Source of the DNA: Osedax fenrisi
Lineage: Eukaryota; Annelida; Polychaeta; Sabellida; Siboglinidae
Length of the DNA: 64,000 nt
Direction: 5' to 3'
NCBI GenBank assembly: GCA_964019155.1
Contig: OZ025242.1
Span: 65,853,040-65,917,039 of the forward strand
Of the stretch, positions 1 to 32,140 are shown piece after piece. A program made the translations under genes and the position numbers. Every line of letters starts with the position of its first letter. Position 1 is the stretch's first letter. The notes below the pieces were generated by a model, which made no database searches, had not been told where the DNA came from, and saw only the letters and a list, made by a program, of their open reading frames with translations.

Positions 1-120
1 ATCGGCGAAGTTAGCTGTTCGGCGAACGCTGTCCGATATCTCGTACAAGTTTACATGTAGTGAATAGGGCTTTGTAAAATTCGATGTCGCGCGTTGTGCG
101 TAGCTGGATGACGAAAAACA
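1..120 (-). other. Unassigned GC-richer block at the left edge
   Basis: The first 120 bases stand out from the AT-rich DNA. On the minus strand an AG at about 101-102 is followed by a frame open to the window edge (YAQRATSNFTKPYSLHVNLY...), compatible in phase with UGT exon 11, but it does not look like the UGT C-terminal membrane region. It could be an unrelated exon or intronic sequence. Confidence 0.2.
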
Positions 121-1015
121 CACCCTTATTGGATAAATACTCTTATTGGATAAATATCACATGAAACAATTAGTATATATAAATATCAAGCAAGAAAAAT
201 AATCATAATTATTTAGTTATTAAATTATGAAAATCAGTAATATAATAGTTATAACCCTTATAACATTATAATAAAATATAGCCATAAATTAATTTTTTAT
301 AATTAGAATAATTTTTATTTTTAGTAACCATCATAAAACATAGTTTTTAGTGTACTTATAAAACAGATTATTATTTGAAAATATCACACAAAACTATTTA
401 TTATATAATGAATATATAATAAATTAATAATTAATTGCATCTGAATTTATAAAAATCAACAAATGTCACTATTTATGAACTGGGCATTGATCATGCTACA
501 TTATAGTTTTCTGTAGAAATTTAATTTAATAAAACATATAAATATATCTACAAAGTGTAGTGTATTACTATCTAAAAGTTATGCAACATCTAATTTGATC
601 TCTTATCTATGTTTACTCATGGGAGAATGTAGTGATTTGTATATATTATATATTATTCTCATATTTAACTGCAATTATATAGTAAAGTAAACATAATATA
701 ATTTCCTTATAATATCATCTATATATATATATATATATATATATTCAATAGAAATACAAATACATGGATTATGCCATAACCCATCAATTGATAAGTTTAT
801 AACGATAGGTAAATATCATTACAAAAACTATAATCGGGAAAATCCAGGACGATAACTATATTTAAATGTATACCGTGCAATACCGTACCATATATTTATA
901 TATGTATGTATAATCCTTAACATGCGAGTGGCTTCGAAGGGACATTAGAACCACATGGATATGGCAATGTATGCAGTCAGTGTGGCAATGTATGCAGTGA
1001 TAGAGTGTAGTAAAC
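121..1015. other. AT-rich intronic DNA, no gene seen
   Basis: Low-complexity AT-rich sequence downstream of UGT exon 11, with a (TA)n run at about 720-745. Nothing else recognised. Confidence 0.6.
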
Positions 1016-21777
<20,762 letters not shown>

Positions 21778-21895
21778 CGCTCGACTCGTCTCCGCTGTTA
21801 AAGTGAGTCGGGCGTTAGGGTCGTGGGTTATCGCTGATAACTATCTGGGGCTCTCCGGGAAGTGGTCGAGGGGAGGGGGGCCCACACTAAAATAA
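21778..21895 (-). promoter_or_regulatory. GC-rich segment upstream of the UGT start codon
   Basis: About 115 bases of unusually GC-rich sequence directly upstream (minus strand) of the UGT ATG, abruptly bounded by AT-rich DNA. It is a plausible 5' UTR or promoter segment. No TATA box or initiator can be assigned. Confidence 0.35.
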
Positions 21896-22269
21896 ATATA
21901 TTCGCATAGTAATACCTTTAAAGATGTTATTTAAGTTTTTATTAATAAATATAAAAATCTCTTCAGGGGGGAACCTAGACCTATCCTCTGCCCTGTATCG
22001 GCCCCAGTGGTTACGGATATGAGTCTAAATAAGGAGAGTTTGTAATAGGGCACCTAGTTTGATAGTAATCGCGAAGATTTAGTAGAGGAATAGTTATCGA
22101 GTGGACATTACGCCCATTAGCTGTAGGTACCTATATCTAGCCTATTCTCACTAATCGTAATGAACAATAATAGTATATTTATCTCAATATAATATGATTT
22201 GAATACTAAATTAATGATATAAATATAATTATAAATACATGTATATATATATATGTATTTCCCATATAT

Positions 22270-22514
22270 TTCCCATATATTAAGAAATTATCAAAATCTA
22301 TTGCCATATTAAATAAAATCAAGTATAAATTAAACGAAAAAAGTTTAATTTTAGTTTATTACGCAATTTTTAAATGTCATCTTGATTATTGCTCACATAT
22401 ATGGGGTAATACTTTCGAAAGTGATATTAAGCCAATATCAAAACATCAAAATCGAGTAATTAGACTATTTTCAAAGATGTTCATAGTTCTATACTCTATT
22501 AATAATACATAATG
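22270..22514 (+). pseudogene. LINE reverse-transcriptase C-terminal remnant (CR1/Jockey-like)
   Basis: A frame open for about 80 codons reads IKYKLNEKSLILVYYAIFKC then HLDYCSHIWGNTFESDIKPI and SKHQNRVIRLFSK. The pattern L-x-Y-C-x-x-I-W-G-N-T followed by Q-x-R-x-I-R is the thumb/C-terminal region of Jockey/CR1-type LINEs. The frame stops at TAA near 22512; no RT catalytic core is present, so it is a small 5'-truncated fragment. Confidence 0.7.
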
Positions 22515-23386
22515 AAATGTACTGATATTGTTAAATTAAAAACTTTAATTGTTGTTTAAAAAAATGTTTAAAAAATGTTTATAAAGTTTTACTAATTTTT
22601 TATATTGTATTTTATCACTTTCTTATTTTATTGACTATTTTCATATTTATATTATATTTTTATATTTATACTCTTTTATATTATTATTTCTATCAATTAA
22701 TATTTTATATGTTATTTAATAATGAAGAAATTTGAATATGAAATTATAAGTACATTAAAATGTATACATTAATGACATTATACTTTAATTACTTCAATAC
22801 ATCATATACTAAATATGGTTATTTAAATTTAATATTGTGCTTCAATACAATTTATCTATTTTAAATTTGGATTAAAGATATGAACAATATTCAGTCTTGT
22901 ATTCAATCGATGAGAGGGTTTGACTTAATGGATATAACTCGGCTTTTTTTAGTTTGCATGGGTATTTACATTGAAAATATGTTATTATTGTGGAAAGTGT
23001 AGCTATGATTTTAATGTATTGTTTATTGGGTCATGCTCATATTATGTTGTTTCAGACTCGAACAATGTATTATTTTACCCATCCCTAGTTTTTGTTACAA
23101 ATTTTAATTTATTTATAAAAATTATTTTTTTTAATTTTTTGTTTTAAAGTTTTATAATACTTATATTTTACCATTACAATTTAAATACAATCTCCATAGT
23201 TAATTTATTACTATACTCATAATTTGTTTTTACAACGAATGATCATAAGCTTTGCTTCAATATCTATCTGGGTTCTTAAACCAAATTCTGAATTATATAA
23301 TAAATAAATAATAAATATTAAGACATTCATTTATCAATGATATATTTTTTATACATATTTAATTTTAATTTAATTTAATGAATAGG
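22515..23386. other. AT-rich intergenic DNA
   Basis: No gene or structured repeat recognised; it may include decayed LINE 3' sequence. Confidence 0.5.
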
Positions 23387-24007
23387 TTAAGGGGATGCGA
23401 TACCATCGTTTGGTTTACATGTAAAAGATAAGAAAAAATGCTATTTTTAGAAATCTATTAACTCAAAAAATATTCACTTTTTTTTATTTTTTTTATTTTT
23501 AATCTATTAATAATATTCCATATTTTTATATTATATGTTAAAATTAATAGATGTTCACACATCTTTATGTTATATGTTTCTAAACAAAATAATTGAAATA
23601 TCTGATAAAAAATTTTAAAAAATTTTCCAACTAAATTTCTAATTAAAATTTTTTAAATAAATATTTTTTAATTTTGACAAATAACTTTAATCTTATAGGT
23701 TTTATCTAGTTATATTGAAAAAATGAAGAAAAAATATTCAATTGTACAAAAGTTAATACTAGTTATGTCAGCATGATTGGTCACAAATAATTATTCTGAG
23801 TAAATCAAGTTTCAAATATAATATATGAATATAAACAATATGATTATACAGGTACAAATAATATGATATAAACAAAATAAATAATGTAATGAACATAATT
23901 TAAACACCATTTTAAAGACAATATTTGAAATATTATAATTTTACATTAAAAAAAAATGTGAAATTCAATTTTTTTTCGAAAAAATCAATGGTATCGCGTC
24001 CCCTTAA
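23387..24007. mobile_element. TTAA-flanked MITE (family TTAAGGGGATGCGATACC), copy 1
   Basis: The left end GGGGATGCGATACCATCG and right end CAATGGTATCGCGTCCCC are inverted repeats bounded by TTAA at 23387-23390 and 24004-24007. 613 bp between the TTAAs, without coding potential. Subterminal TTTACATGTAAAAGATA is shared with other TTAA elements here. A near-identical copy lies at about 26171. Confidence 0.88.
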
Positions 24008-25190
24008 TAGGAATTCTGAAATTCATACTAATCATGAAATATAGCATAGGGTAGCATTAAATCAGAAGTTCATTAAGGAGTTAATGCACTATTAATACAC
24101 AGATTAAGTAACAATAACTACATTGAGCAATACTTTGCTAAGCTGGTATATTTATACAATAATTAATCAAGCTACCTATATAAGTGTCTATACATAGGTA
24201 TACCCTTATATTATAAAATGCAAAATAAAGAAAATTTAATATTTAGATTACATAATTGACAAAATGATGGTCATCAACATGTACATTGTACATTTTATTA
24301 TGTACACAGTATATACAATGTAGACTATAAATTATACGGGTAGTTATTATTTGTAGTTATCAGCATGTGTATCAAGAATTAAACAATTGATTTTATATTT
24401 GTTTACTATATATTAATTTTAAATTTGAATTATACTTTTATTCATTCGATAAGATTATTATTTAATTATATATGTTAAGATTGTATAGTGATATATGTAG
24501 TGATGTGTGTAGTGGTGTGTGTAGTGGTATGTGTAGTGATGTGTTTATTGATGTTTGTAGTGGTATAGTATAGTTATAACATAATAACATTATAACATAT
24601 CACCTGAGATTAGCTTACAATACATTTATGATCTCTATTTGACCTCTAATCTCTCACTGAGCTCTTATTGTTAACAAACAACCAAACTAAATAGATAACA
24701 ATAGTATTATGCAAGTATGTAGACCAATGAGATATCAGGGCCAGAGTTCAGCTAAGGTGACTCTGTAGTATAATAGCTGTGTATGTGCAGGTATAGTCAG
24801 GGTGGTGCTTTTTAATGGATGGATATATTATAGCCTATAATCCATTACCCTTATACATCACATGTCATTCTCAGTCAAGTTTAGATTCTCAGATTGACAA
24901 AAGCTGTTATAATATCAGTTATAATATTATAATTGTAGTACTGTATATATAAATATTATATATTATATATATATATTTAATTATATCATGTTTTATTTTA
25001 TTTTGTTGGAGTTCTTTCATCTCATACAGGAAGTTAGATAAAGTTTTCAGCGAATTTTGAAGTTATAACCATATGGCTCTAATTTCCCTTTGAAGCCGCT
25101 CTCATGTTGAGGCATCCATGATTTTAACTAGATTTGATCATTTATTTATACACAATTATATATAATCACTTCTAAATATTATGTTAAGAC
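24008..25190. other. AT-rich intergenic DNA
   Basis: No gene recognised. A short minisatellite of GTGTGTAGTG-like units lies at about 24490-24565, and a TA-rich tract at 24945-24980. Confidence 0.5.
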
Positions 25191-25197
25191 CCATTTT

Positions 25198-25262
25198 ATT
25201 GGTCCTGACGGGGCTCGAAATCGTGTCCTACTTCTTGTGTTTCTGACGCCTTATCCACATAT
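25198..25262 (-). repeat. tRNA-like fragment, possible tRNA-derived SINE
   Basis: The minus strand reads GTGGATAAGGCGTCAGA (A-box-like, as in tRNA-Arg genes) and 25-30 nt later GATTTCGAGCCCCGTCAGGA (B-box-like with a 3' acceptor-like arm). The 5' arm is replaced by TA repeat, so it is not an intact tRNA gene. Confidence 0.4.
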
Positions 25263-25434
25263 ATATAAAATAATAAAATATCTAAAATAATAATAATATA
25301 TATATATTATTATAATGATAAATTTAAATTATATACAATTCTATTATTGATTTATTAACTAGGCACTTTTTTATAAATAAACATAATATTCCACCTGCCT
25401 AAATAAATTTGACATAATATATTATTCAACTGAA

Positions 25435-26121
25435 GTGAATTATGCCTTTCTCGTCAATATATTAATTAACTTATCGACTTTGTATATATTCACTTTCGAT
25501 ATATTCATTATTATTATGATTCGTATAATTATGCTTCAAACATCAGATACATTTGACTTAGCTGATATTTATATACTTAGCCTATATATGTATAATAAAA
25601 GTTGCAAATATATCGGGCTTTTTTTTGGGTTGAACGCGGCATTAGAAATATATTAACTAATATATTTATCGAAATGTCAGATGTGATATAATCAGTATAT
25701 CACTGACTCTATCTCTGTCCATAAATGTTTCGTTAGCCAGGGTTATACAGGGTTATACAGGAGAATAGGGTTACTTAATATAAATATATATCATAATGAT
25801 TATTACATCATTGCGTAATAATAAATAGTGATATTAACACAAGTATTAACACAAGTATTAACACCAATATATAAGTTATACATATCTGAAGATAGAGAGA
25901 TCTAAGGTTAAAGTTCAGGTACTACTAACGTTACTATACTACTAGTACTACATACTAGTATGTATATATATACTAGCATTATCACTGTAATATCGTATTA
26001 TATTTTAAATATTTACAATTCGAAAATAAATAGATTTAAATATAATTTCAAATTAGCACCAATTTGATAATACAGTATTCCGTAATGATAATATTACGTA
26101 TTATGATATTACTGTACTATA
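25435..26121. other. AT-rich intergenic DNA, no gene seen
   Basis: A 73-codon open frame here has no recognisable motif and AT-driven composition; I do not call it a gene. Confidence 0.5.
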
Positions 26122-27295
26122 TTAAGGGACGATGCATGGGTTAAAATGATGAACAAAAATTATTTTTGTATAAAGGGAACGCGATACCATCGTTTGGTTT
26201 ACATGTAAAAGATACGAAAAAATACTATTTTTAGAAATCTATTAACTCAAAAAATATTCACTTTTTTTTTTTTTTTTTTTTAATCTATTAATAATATTCC
26301 ATATTTTTATATTATATGTTGAAATTTATAGATGTTTCCACATCTTTATGTTATACGTTTCTAAAAAAAATAATTGAAATATCTGATAAAAAATGTTAAT
26401 TGCTAATTAAAATTTTTTAAATATATATTTTTTAATTTTGACAAATAAATTTAATCTTACAGGTTTTATCTAGTTATATTGAAAAAATGAAGAAAAAATA
26501 TTCAATTGTACAAAAGTTAATACTAGTTATGTCAGCATAATTGGTCACAAATAATTATTCTGAGTAAATCAAGTTTCAAATATAATATATGAATATAAAC
26601 AATATGATTATACAGGTACAAATAATATAATATAAACAAAATGAATAATGTAATGAACATAATTTAAACACCATTTTAAAGATAATATTTGAAATATTAT
26701 AATTTTACATTAAAAAAAAATTTGAAATTAAATTTTTTTTCGAAAAAATCAATGTTATCTCGTCCCTTTAAATCATTATAATTTATTTATAAAATTTGAA
26801 ATATTATCTTTAAAATGGTACATACATGGTTTGTTTACGTACAATAAAACTGATAAAAATAAGTATTTTAAAACAAATATAAATATACTCATATGCATTA
26901 ATTTAAAACTTTAAACTTGATTTACACAAAATAATTATTTTAACCACTATATTTCTAATAACTTTAGTAATAATGCTTTATTTTATTTTATTTAATTTTT
27001 TACAATATATCCATAACATATGTAGCATTGTGAATCAAGTTTATTTTAATTGATAAGAATATATAATTATTTATAAAAAAATAGTATTTTGATAATTTTA
27101 ATTCTAAATAAATATGCATACCACAGAGTATTATATGAAGAAAAAAAAACTTGAACCATAATTTTCAGATTAATTATTATACAAATAAATAAAAATTTAA
27201 TAATTTTAATAAATATTACTTAGTGAATTACATTTTGAAAAGTCCTTTTTTGTATCTTTTACATGTAAACAAAAACCTGTGCCTCGTGCCCTTAA
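26122..27295. mobile_element. Outer TTAA-flanked element, interrupted by a second MITE
   Basis: Left end TTAAGGGACGATGCATGGGT and right end, read inverted, TTAAGGGCACGAGGCACAGG, with TTAA at 26122-26125 and 27292-27295. The inner part near the right end carries TTTACATGTAAAAGATAC inverted. A MITE copy sits at 26171-26771. No coding potential. Confidence 0.75.
26171..26771. mobile_element. TTAA-type MITE, copy 2, nested in the outer element
   Basis: Nearly identical over its length to 23391-24003, including GCGATACCATCGTTTGGTTT and GTCAGCATAATTGGTCACAA. The right flank reads TTAA (26768-26771); the left flank TAAA has probably mutated. Confidence 0.85.
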
Positions 27296-27447
27296 AAAAC
27301 CTAACATTACAATGAGGCGCAAGCATACTGGGATGATATGACTTAGGTAACCAAGGACAAGGCAAGGACAGCTTGGCACAACGCTCTATTTTACAGAGAA
27401 TTAACACACATTTTTTAACAGGTAATACAATTATCTATAGTTATATC

Positions 27448-28125
27448 CAGGGTTGTTGGTTTTTTTGTAAAGAATATTGGTTTTTTTATTTATTAAATAA
27501 TTGTTATTAATAAATTGTTATATTGAATGTTATTTGTAATAAATACTTCTATAGATATATGATTATTATTCGAGTCAAAAAGTATTATAATATAATGTAT
27601 ACAAGGATTCAGTAAATTCTATCCAAATTATATTTTTCTTTCGGCCATAGCCTGCAGGCTTGTTTATTAAATGAATGCATTTATATAATAAACATAATCT
27701 ATACTATTATTAATAATATTGATACCAGGGTTATTGATATATTTTGTATTTGTTTTGGTTTTTTTGTTTATTTGGTTTTTTTAAAAACTATAATTTTTTT
27801 GATATTATACATGATATACTTTATATAATAAAGTCTATAATAATTACAGTATAATATTATTAATAATATTGAAACTAATATTAAATGATAATATAGTATT
27901 GAAATTAATATATTTATCGATAATTTTATTATTTTGAAGTAAATTGTTATTAATATTATTATATTTTTTTGAAATTATACATTGTATAATTTATATAATA
28001 TACATAATATATACTGTTATTATTAATATTGATACTACTTTTTAATGATATAATATTGAAATTAATATATTTATCAATAATTTTATATACAAAAATCAAA
28101 AAACCAAAAAAAACGAACAACCCTG
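27448..28125. mobile_element. Non-autonomous hAT-like element with 8-bp target duplication
   Basis: Termini CAGGGTTGTTGGTTTTTTTG and (inverse) CAGGGTTGTTCGTTTTTTTT, flanked by the direct repeat GTTATATC at 27440-27447 and 28126-28133. CAGGGTTG ends plus 8-bp duplication are typical of hAT. An internal CCAGGGTTATTGATATATTT at 27725 suggests an internal partial duplication. No transposase. Confidence 0.88.
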
Positions 28126-28380
28126 GTTATATCTTATATCATATTATATATGTTAACTACATATTAATTTACATGTTAGAACATATAATATATGATATAT
28201 TTAATATATTAATATGTATTAATTAATGTACCACATGCAATTATGCACAACATATTTGTTATTTATACAATATTTAATATATATATTTGCGAATTGATAT
28301 TTTAGGGTTGTTTGATTTCTTTGGTTTGGTTTTATATTTCTGTTTTTTATAGCTGTATTATATCCCCAAGTTTGCCTATA

Positions 28381-28432
28381 AAATATAGTATTACCAAAGC
28401 CCTGGGGGGGGAATTTTGGTAATACTATATTT
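28381..28432. repeat. Perfect 18-bp-arm hairpin
   Basis: AAATATAGTATTACCAAA (28381-28398) and its exact inverse (28415-28432) enclose a loop with a run of eight G. It follows TAGCTGTATTATATCCCC and TTTGCCTATAAAA, related to the fixed block of the 5.4-6.9 kb array. Confidence 0.85.
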
Positions 28433-28455
28433 CCTTTAACAACTTAAGTTGTAAT

Positions 28456-28502
28456 TCACACCAACTCGAACGCAATTATTAATTGGGTTGAAGTTGGTGT
28501 GA
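28456..28502. repeat. Imperfect hairpin, 22-bp arms
   Basis: TCACACCAACTCGAACGCAA and its inverse, three mismatches, four-base loop region. Directly follows the previous hairpin. Confidence 0.75.
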
Positions 28503-28619
28503 AACCCCTTTTAGTAATGCATTTGAATACCGCCCACCTTGAACTCTGCAATTCTTATACTAATAATCGGCGGCCTTCTTTCAGATAATTCATTTCAGTG
28601 TACGTGATCATATTTAATA

Positions 28620-28766
28620 TGATATTATAAATTTAATATGATATTTAATTATTAAATAATTAAATATTTAATATTATAATATTTATTATTATAATTATTA
28701 TATTAGAGTTACTTTATGACAAAGTTAATCATGAAGATAATGATAATGAAATGATTAATTCATATA

Positions 28767-28804
<38 letters not shown>

Positions 28805-28868
28805 TATATATATATTATAATACTATACTATAGTATAGTCTATAGTATTATAATATATATATATATGA

Positions 28869-28916
<48 letters not shown>

Positions 28917-29045
28917 TATATAATTTATATATATCATATATTATAATTATTATAATAATAATTATATTATATTTTTATTTTATATTATTATATCAAATAT
29001 ATTTAATATAATATTATATTATATTATATTTAATATAATATTAAA
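28620..29045. repeat. (TA)n tracts and palindromic AT-rich block
   Basis: Two (TA)n tracts (about 28768-28812 and 28852-28915) around a near-palindromic TATAATACTATAGTATAG segment. Open frames here are repeat translations. Confidence 0.85.
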
Positions 29046-29547
29046 TATAATGTTAATAAACCTGTTATATTATTATACTTATAGTAAAATGTCCTTGCCA
29101 AGACTTATTTTATTAATTTAATATCAATATTCAATGTGTATTTAAAGATAACTGGTATAATATAAAGATGAACTACAATGTTTATTAATCAAACAATTAT
29201 TCAATAATGCAATGGTAGCAATTAAATCAATGTAATTGCATAATACAATATCGGATAAACAATGTTATCTTATTTTAAAATGTCATAAACTTTGCAAAAT
29301 AAATGATATACTGATATTATAATTGTTATTTGAAAACTTAAAACCTCCTACTTTTATATATCTACCAATTAGAATTAGGGGTATATCTAAGCACCCGCAA
29401 CGCACTCCTCACTAGTTCAGATAAATATGAAATATACAAAAACGTGGTAGGATGACTACCTGGATGCCTACCTGGATGACACATTTAAAACATTTAACGG
29501 CCATTCGTGTAACTATTTTCTATACATGCACTCGTTACCGATAATAC

Positions 29548-29585
29548 CAAGACCTCCTATAACCTCGAGGTTATAGGAGGTCTTG
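29548..29585. repeat. Perfect 38-bp palindrome
   Basis: Centre CTCGAG at about 29566; each arm is CAAGACCTCCTATAACCTC, perfectly mirrored with no loop. Confidence 0.9.
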
Positions 29586-29909
29586 ATAATACTGGGTCAA
29601 TTAAACAAATAACATTAGCATATATATTAATGAGCAATCGAATCGAAGAGGACTATGTTAATACATGTATGACCATGGTATATATGTATATATGCATATA
29701 AGGTTTATAAACGGAATCTTCGATTACTTAACCACAGACAGAGTCATTCACGACTACGAAAAGGCATGCCTATACTGGCACTATATATAGTGTATATGAA
29801 GGGTTTATCCAGCTTCATACATTAAAGGATGCTTGTTTCACTATAGTCAGGTAAGGTACTTACTTGTTAGAATACTTATTATGAATATGTAAGCATTATA
29901 ATAGTATAT

Positions 29910-29918
29910 ATATATATG

Positions 29919-29987
<69 letters not shown>

Positions 29988-30110
29988 CGTATACTTAGGT
30001 AAATACATTTATATATTATAAAGTTTATAATAGATAATAATTGTTTATAATAATTTATATATATATATAAATACATACATTATATATATATATATATATA
30101 TATATTTAAT
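29910..30110. repeat. (TA)n microsatellites
   Basis: TA tracts at about 29909-29983 and 30056-30104. The open frame across them is repeat-derived. Confidence 0.9.
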
Positions 30111-30365
30111 TGTTACTATTATAAACTTTAATATATTAATAGGCAGTGATGCGCAATGCACGAACAATAGGACTGACATCCGAATACCAAAATGATCATG
30201 AATCACGGAGATTCGTCATAATGACGATTGCTGCCGATGATTGCCGATATATAGGCCGATATATAGCCTAGTAATATATTTGTTTTCAAGCAAGTAGTTC
30301 TGGAAAGTATTAGCTGCAGCTATATATCGGCATTCATGAATATTTCCGGCAAGTTGCCGAAAAGT

Positions 30366-30460
30366 AAGGGGGTATCCCACTACAACTTTCTAGAAAATCG
30401 TTTTCTAGCTAGACTTTCCGGACATTATTTCCGGAAATACTTGTAGTGGGATACCCCCTT
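30366..30460. repeat. 95-bp compound foldback element
   Basis: Perfect 20-bp arms AAGGGGGTATCCCACTACAA at 30366-30385 and 30441-30460, enclosing two smaller hairpins (CTTTCTAGAAAA...TTTTCTAG and TTTCCGGACATTATTTCCGG). The RNA or single strand would form a multi-branched stem. Confidence 0.88.
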
Positions 30461-30659
30461 TAGGTTGGGAAATATAGCTGCTTTGAAATCCACCTTATAT
30501 GCATTGATAGATACTGTATGGCGAATTTCGTAATGTTAAGATCACCGCTTCTCTGGTCAGCTTAGGCAAAGATAGTCGCAGAAAAAATACGGTTTGTTGA
30601 ATATATATATATATATATAAATATATAATGTATACCTACATAGTACTGTATTATTCCTT

Positions 30660-31376
30660 CACCTTCCACTCCGAAGTAAAACGTTAGGTATTAACCTACC
30701 AACTCCCCCTCCAATTAACATTAATGGACAGATCATCATGTACTCAACCCATGTCAAAAATCTTGGTGTTATATTTGACAATACTTTTAATTTTTACAGA
30801 AAACTGTCCCACATAACAAAACTATTAAACTATCAACTACATTCACTACGCCTTATTCGTCATTCAATATCAATATCCACTGCTACTATTATAGCTTCTG
30901 CTTACATCCTACCTCTATTCGACTACTGCAATTTTATCCTTTATAATACCCCCTCATCGTATATTACTAAACTACAAATTCTTCAAAATTCTATAGCTAG
31001 GTGTATATTCAACATACCAAAATACTCCCACACTCATATATCTCCATTCTTAGTTAAACTCCACTGGCTACCTGTACGCCATAGAATACTATATAAAACT
31101 CTACTACTGGCTCATAAAGCAATCCACCATGACTCTCCTGACTACCTAGCATCCCTACTCAAACTTAAATTACCAACTAGTACCACTACACGCTCCACCA
31201 ATACGTTTCTACTTCAACTTCCTCCTAAACACAAATTACATTCAACCAACACTCGAGCATGGGCAATATCCGTCCCATACTCGTGGAACACTCTCCCCAC
31301 ATCCATCCGTACTACACCATCAACTCCCAACTTCAAGAAACTACTGAAAACCTACCTATTTAATATGAAACATTAA
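30660..31376 (+). pseudogene. 5'-truncated LINE ORF2 3' end (L2/CR1-like)
   Basis: Open frame from about 30660, with no need for the ATG at 30738: TLGINLPTPPPININGQII then MYSTHVKNLGVIFDNTFNFY and onward. The string LHWLPVRHRILYKTLLLAHK-AIH, followed by SPDYL and PYSWNTLP, is the characteristic C-terminal region of L2/CR1-type LINEs. The RT catalytic core and endonuclease are absent, as expected for 5' truncation. The retained 230 codons have no stop, so this copy is fairly recent. It ends with FKKLLKTYLFNMKH and TAA at 31374-31376. Confidence 0.85.
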
Positions 31377-31699
31377 CTTAAAATATATATGGACGGCCGA
31401 TTGCTTTATAAGCACAGTTTGCAGTCCGAAAACCGAAAAATGTAAAATGTATGTACATTATAATTGATAATATTTTCTTAAACAGGAATATGTACGTAAT
31501 AATACTAGAATACTGGCTCTATTCTCCCAATATCGGCTAATGACTTTCTAATCCAAAGGGTGGGTAGTACCTATAGGTATACGTGGGTAGACTTTTAGAT
31601 CCATGTATACTATATGTTAATGTACACATTTATTTCATTAAATTACAATTGATAAAGATAAAATGAGTAGGTTAATAGTTAATGATTTATAAATTATAA
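31377..31699. other. LINE 3' UTR and AT-rich DNA
   Basis: Sequence after the LINE stop contains CCGATTGCTTTATAAGCACA, likely LINE 3' UTR; nothing else recognised. Confidence 0.45.
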
Positions 31700-32140
31700 T
31701 GAATTACTTTAAATAATTATTATTTTATTAAATTAATATAAATTAATTATTTTATGAATTACTTTAAATAATTATTATTTTATTAAATTAATATAAATTA
31801 ATTATTTTATGAATTACTTTAAATAATTATTATTTTATTAAATTAATATAAATTAATTATTTTATGAATTAATTTAAATAATTATTATTTTATTAAATTA
31901 ATATAAATTAATTATTTTATGAATTACTTTAAATAATTATTATTTTATTAAATTAATATAAATTAATTATTTTATGAATTAATTTAAATAATTATTATTT
32001 TATTAAATTAATATAAATTAATTATTTTATGAATTACTTTAAATAATTATTATTTTATTAAATTAATATAAATTAATTATTTTTTGAATTAATTTAAATA
32101 ATTATTATTTTATTTAAATTAATATAAATTAATTATTTTA
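31700..32140. repeat. 55-bp satellite, eight copies
   Basis: Units starting GAATTACTTTAAATAATTAT or GAATTAATTTAAATAATTAT at 31701, 31756, 31811, 31866, 31921, 31976, 32031, 32086. After the first three copies the C and A variants alternate, giving a 110-bp higher-order period. Confidence 0.95.

Noticed and set aside
28751..29011. Ile/Tyr-rich frame
   Set aside because: (TA)n-derived.
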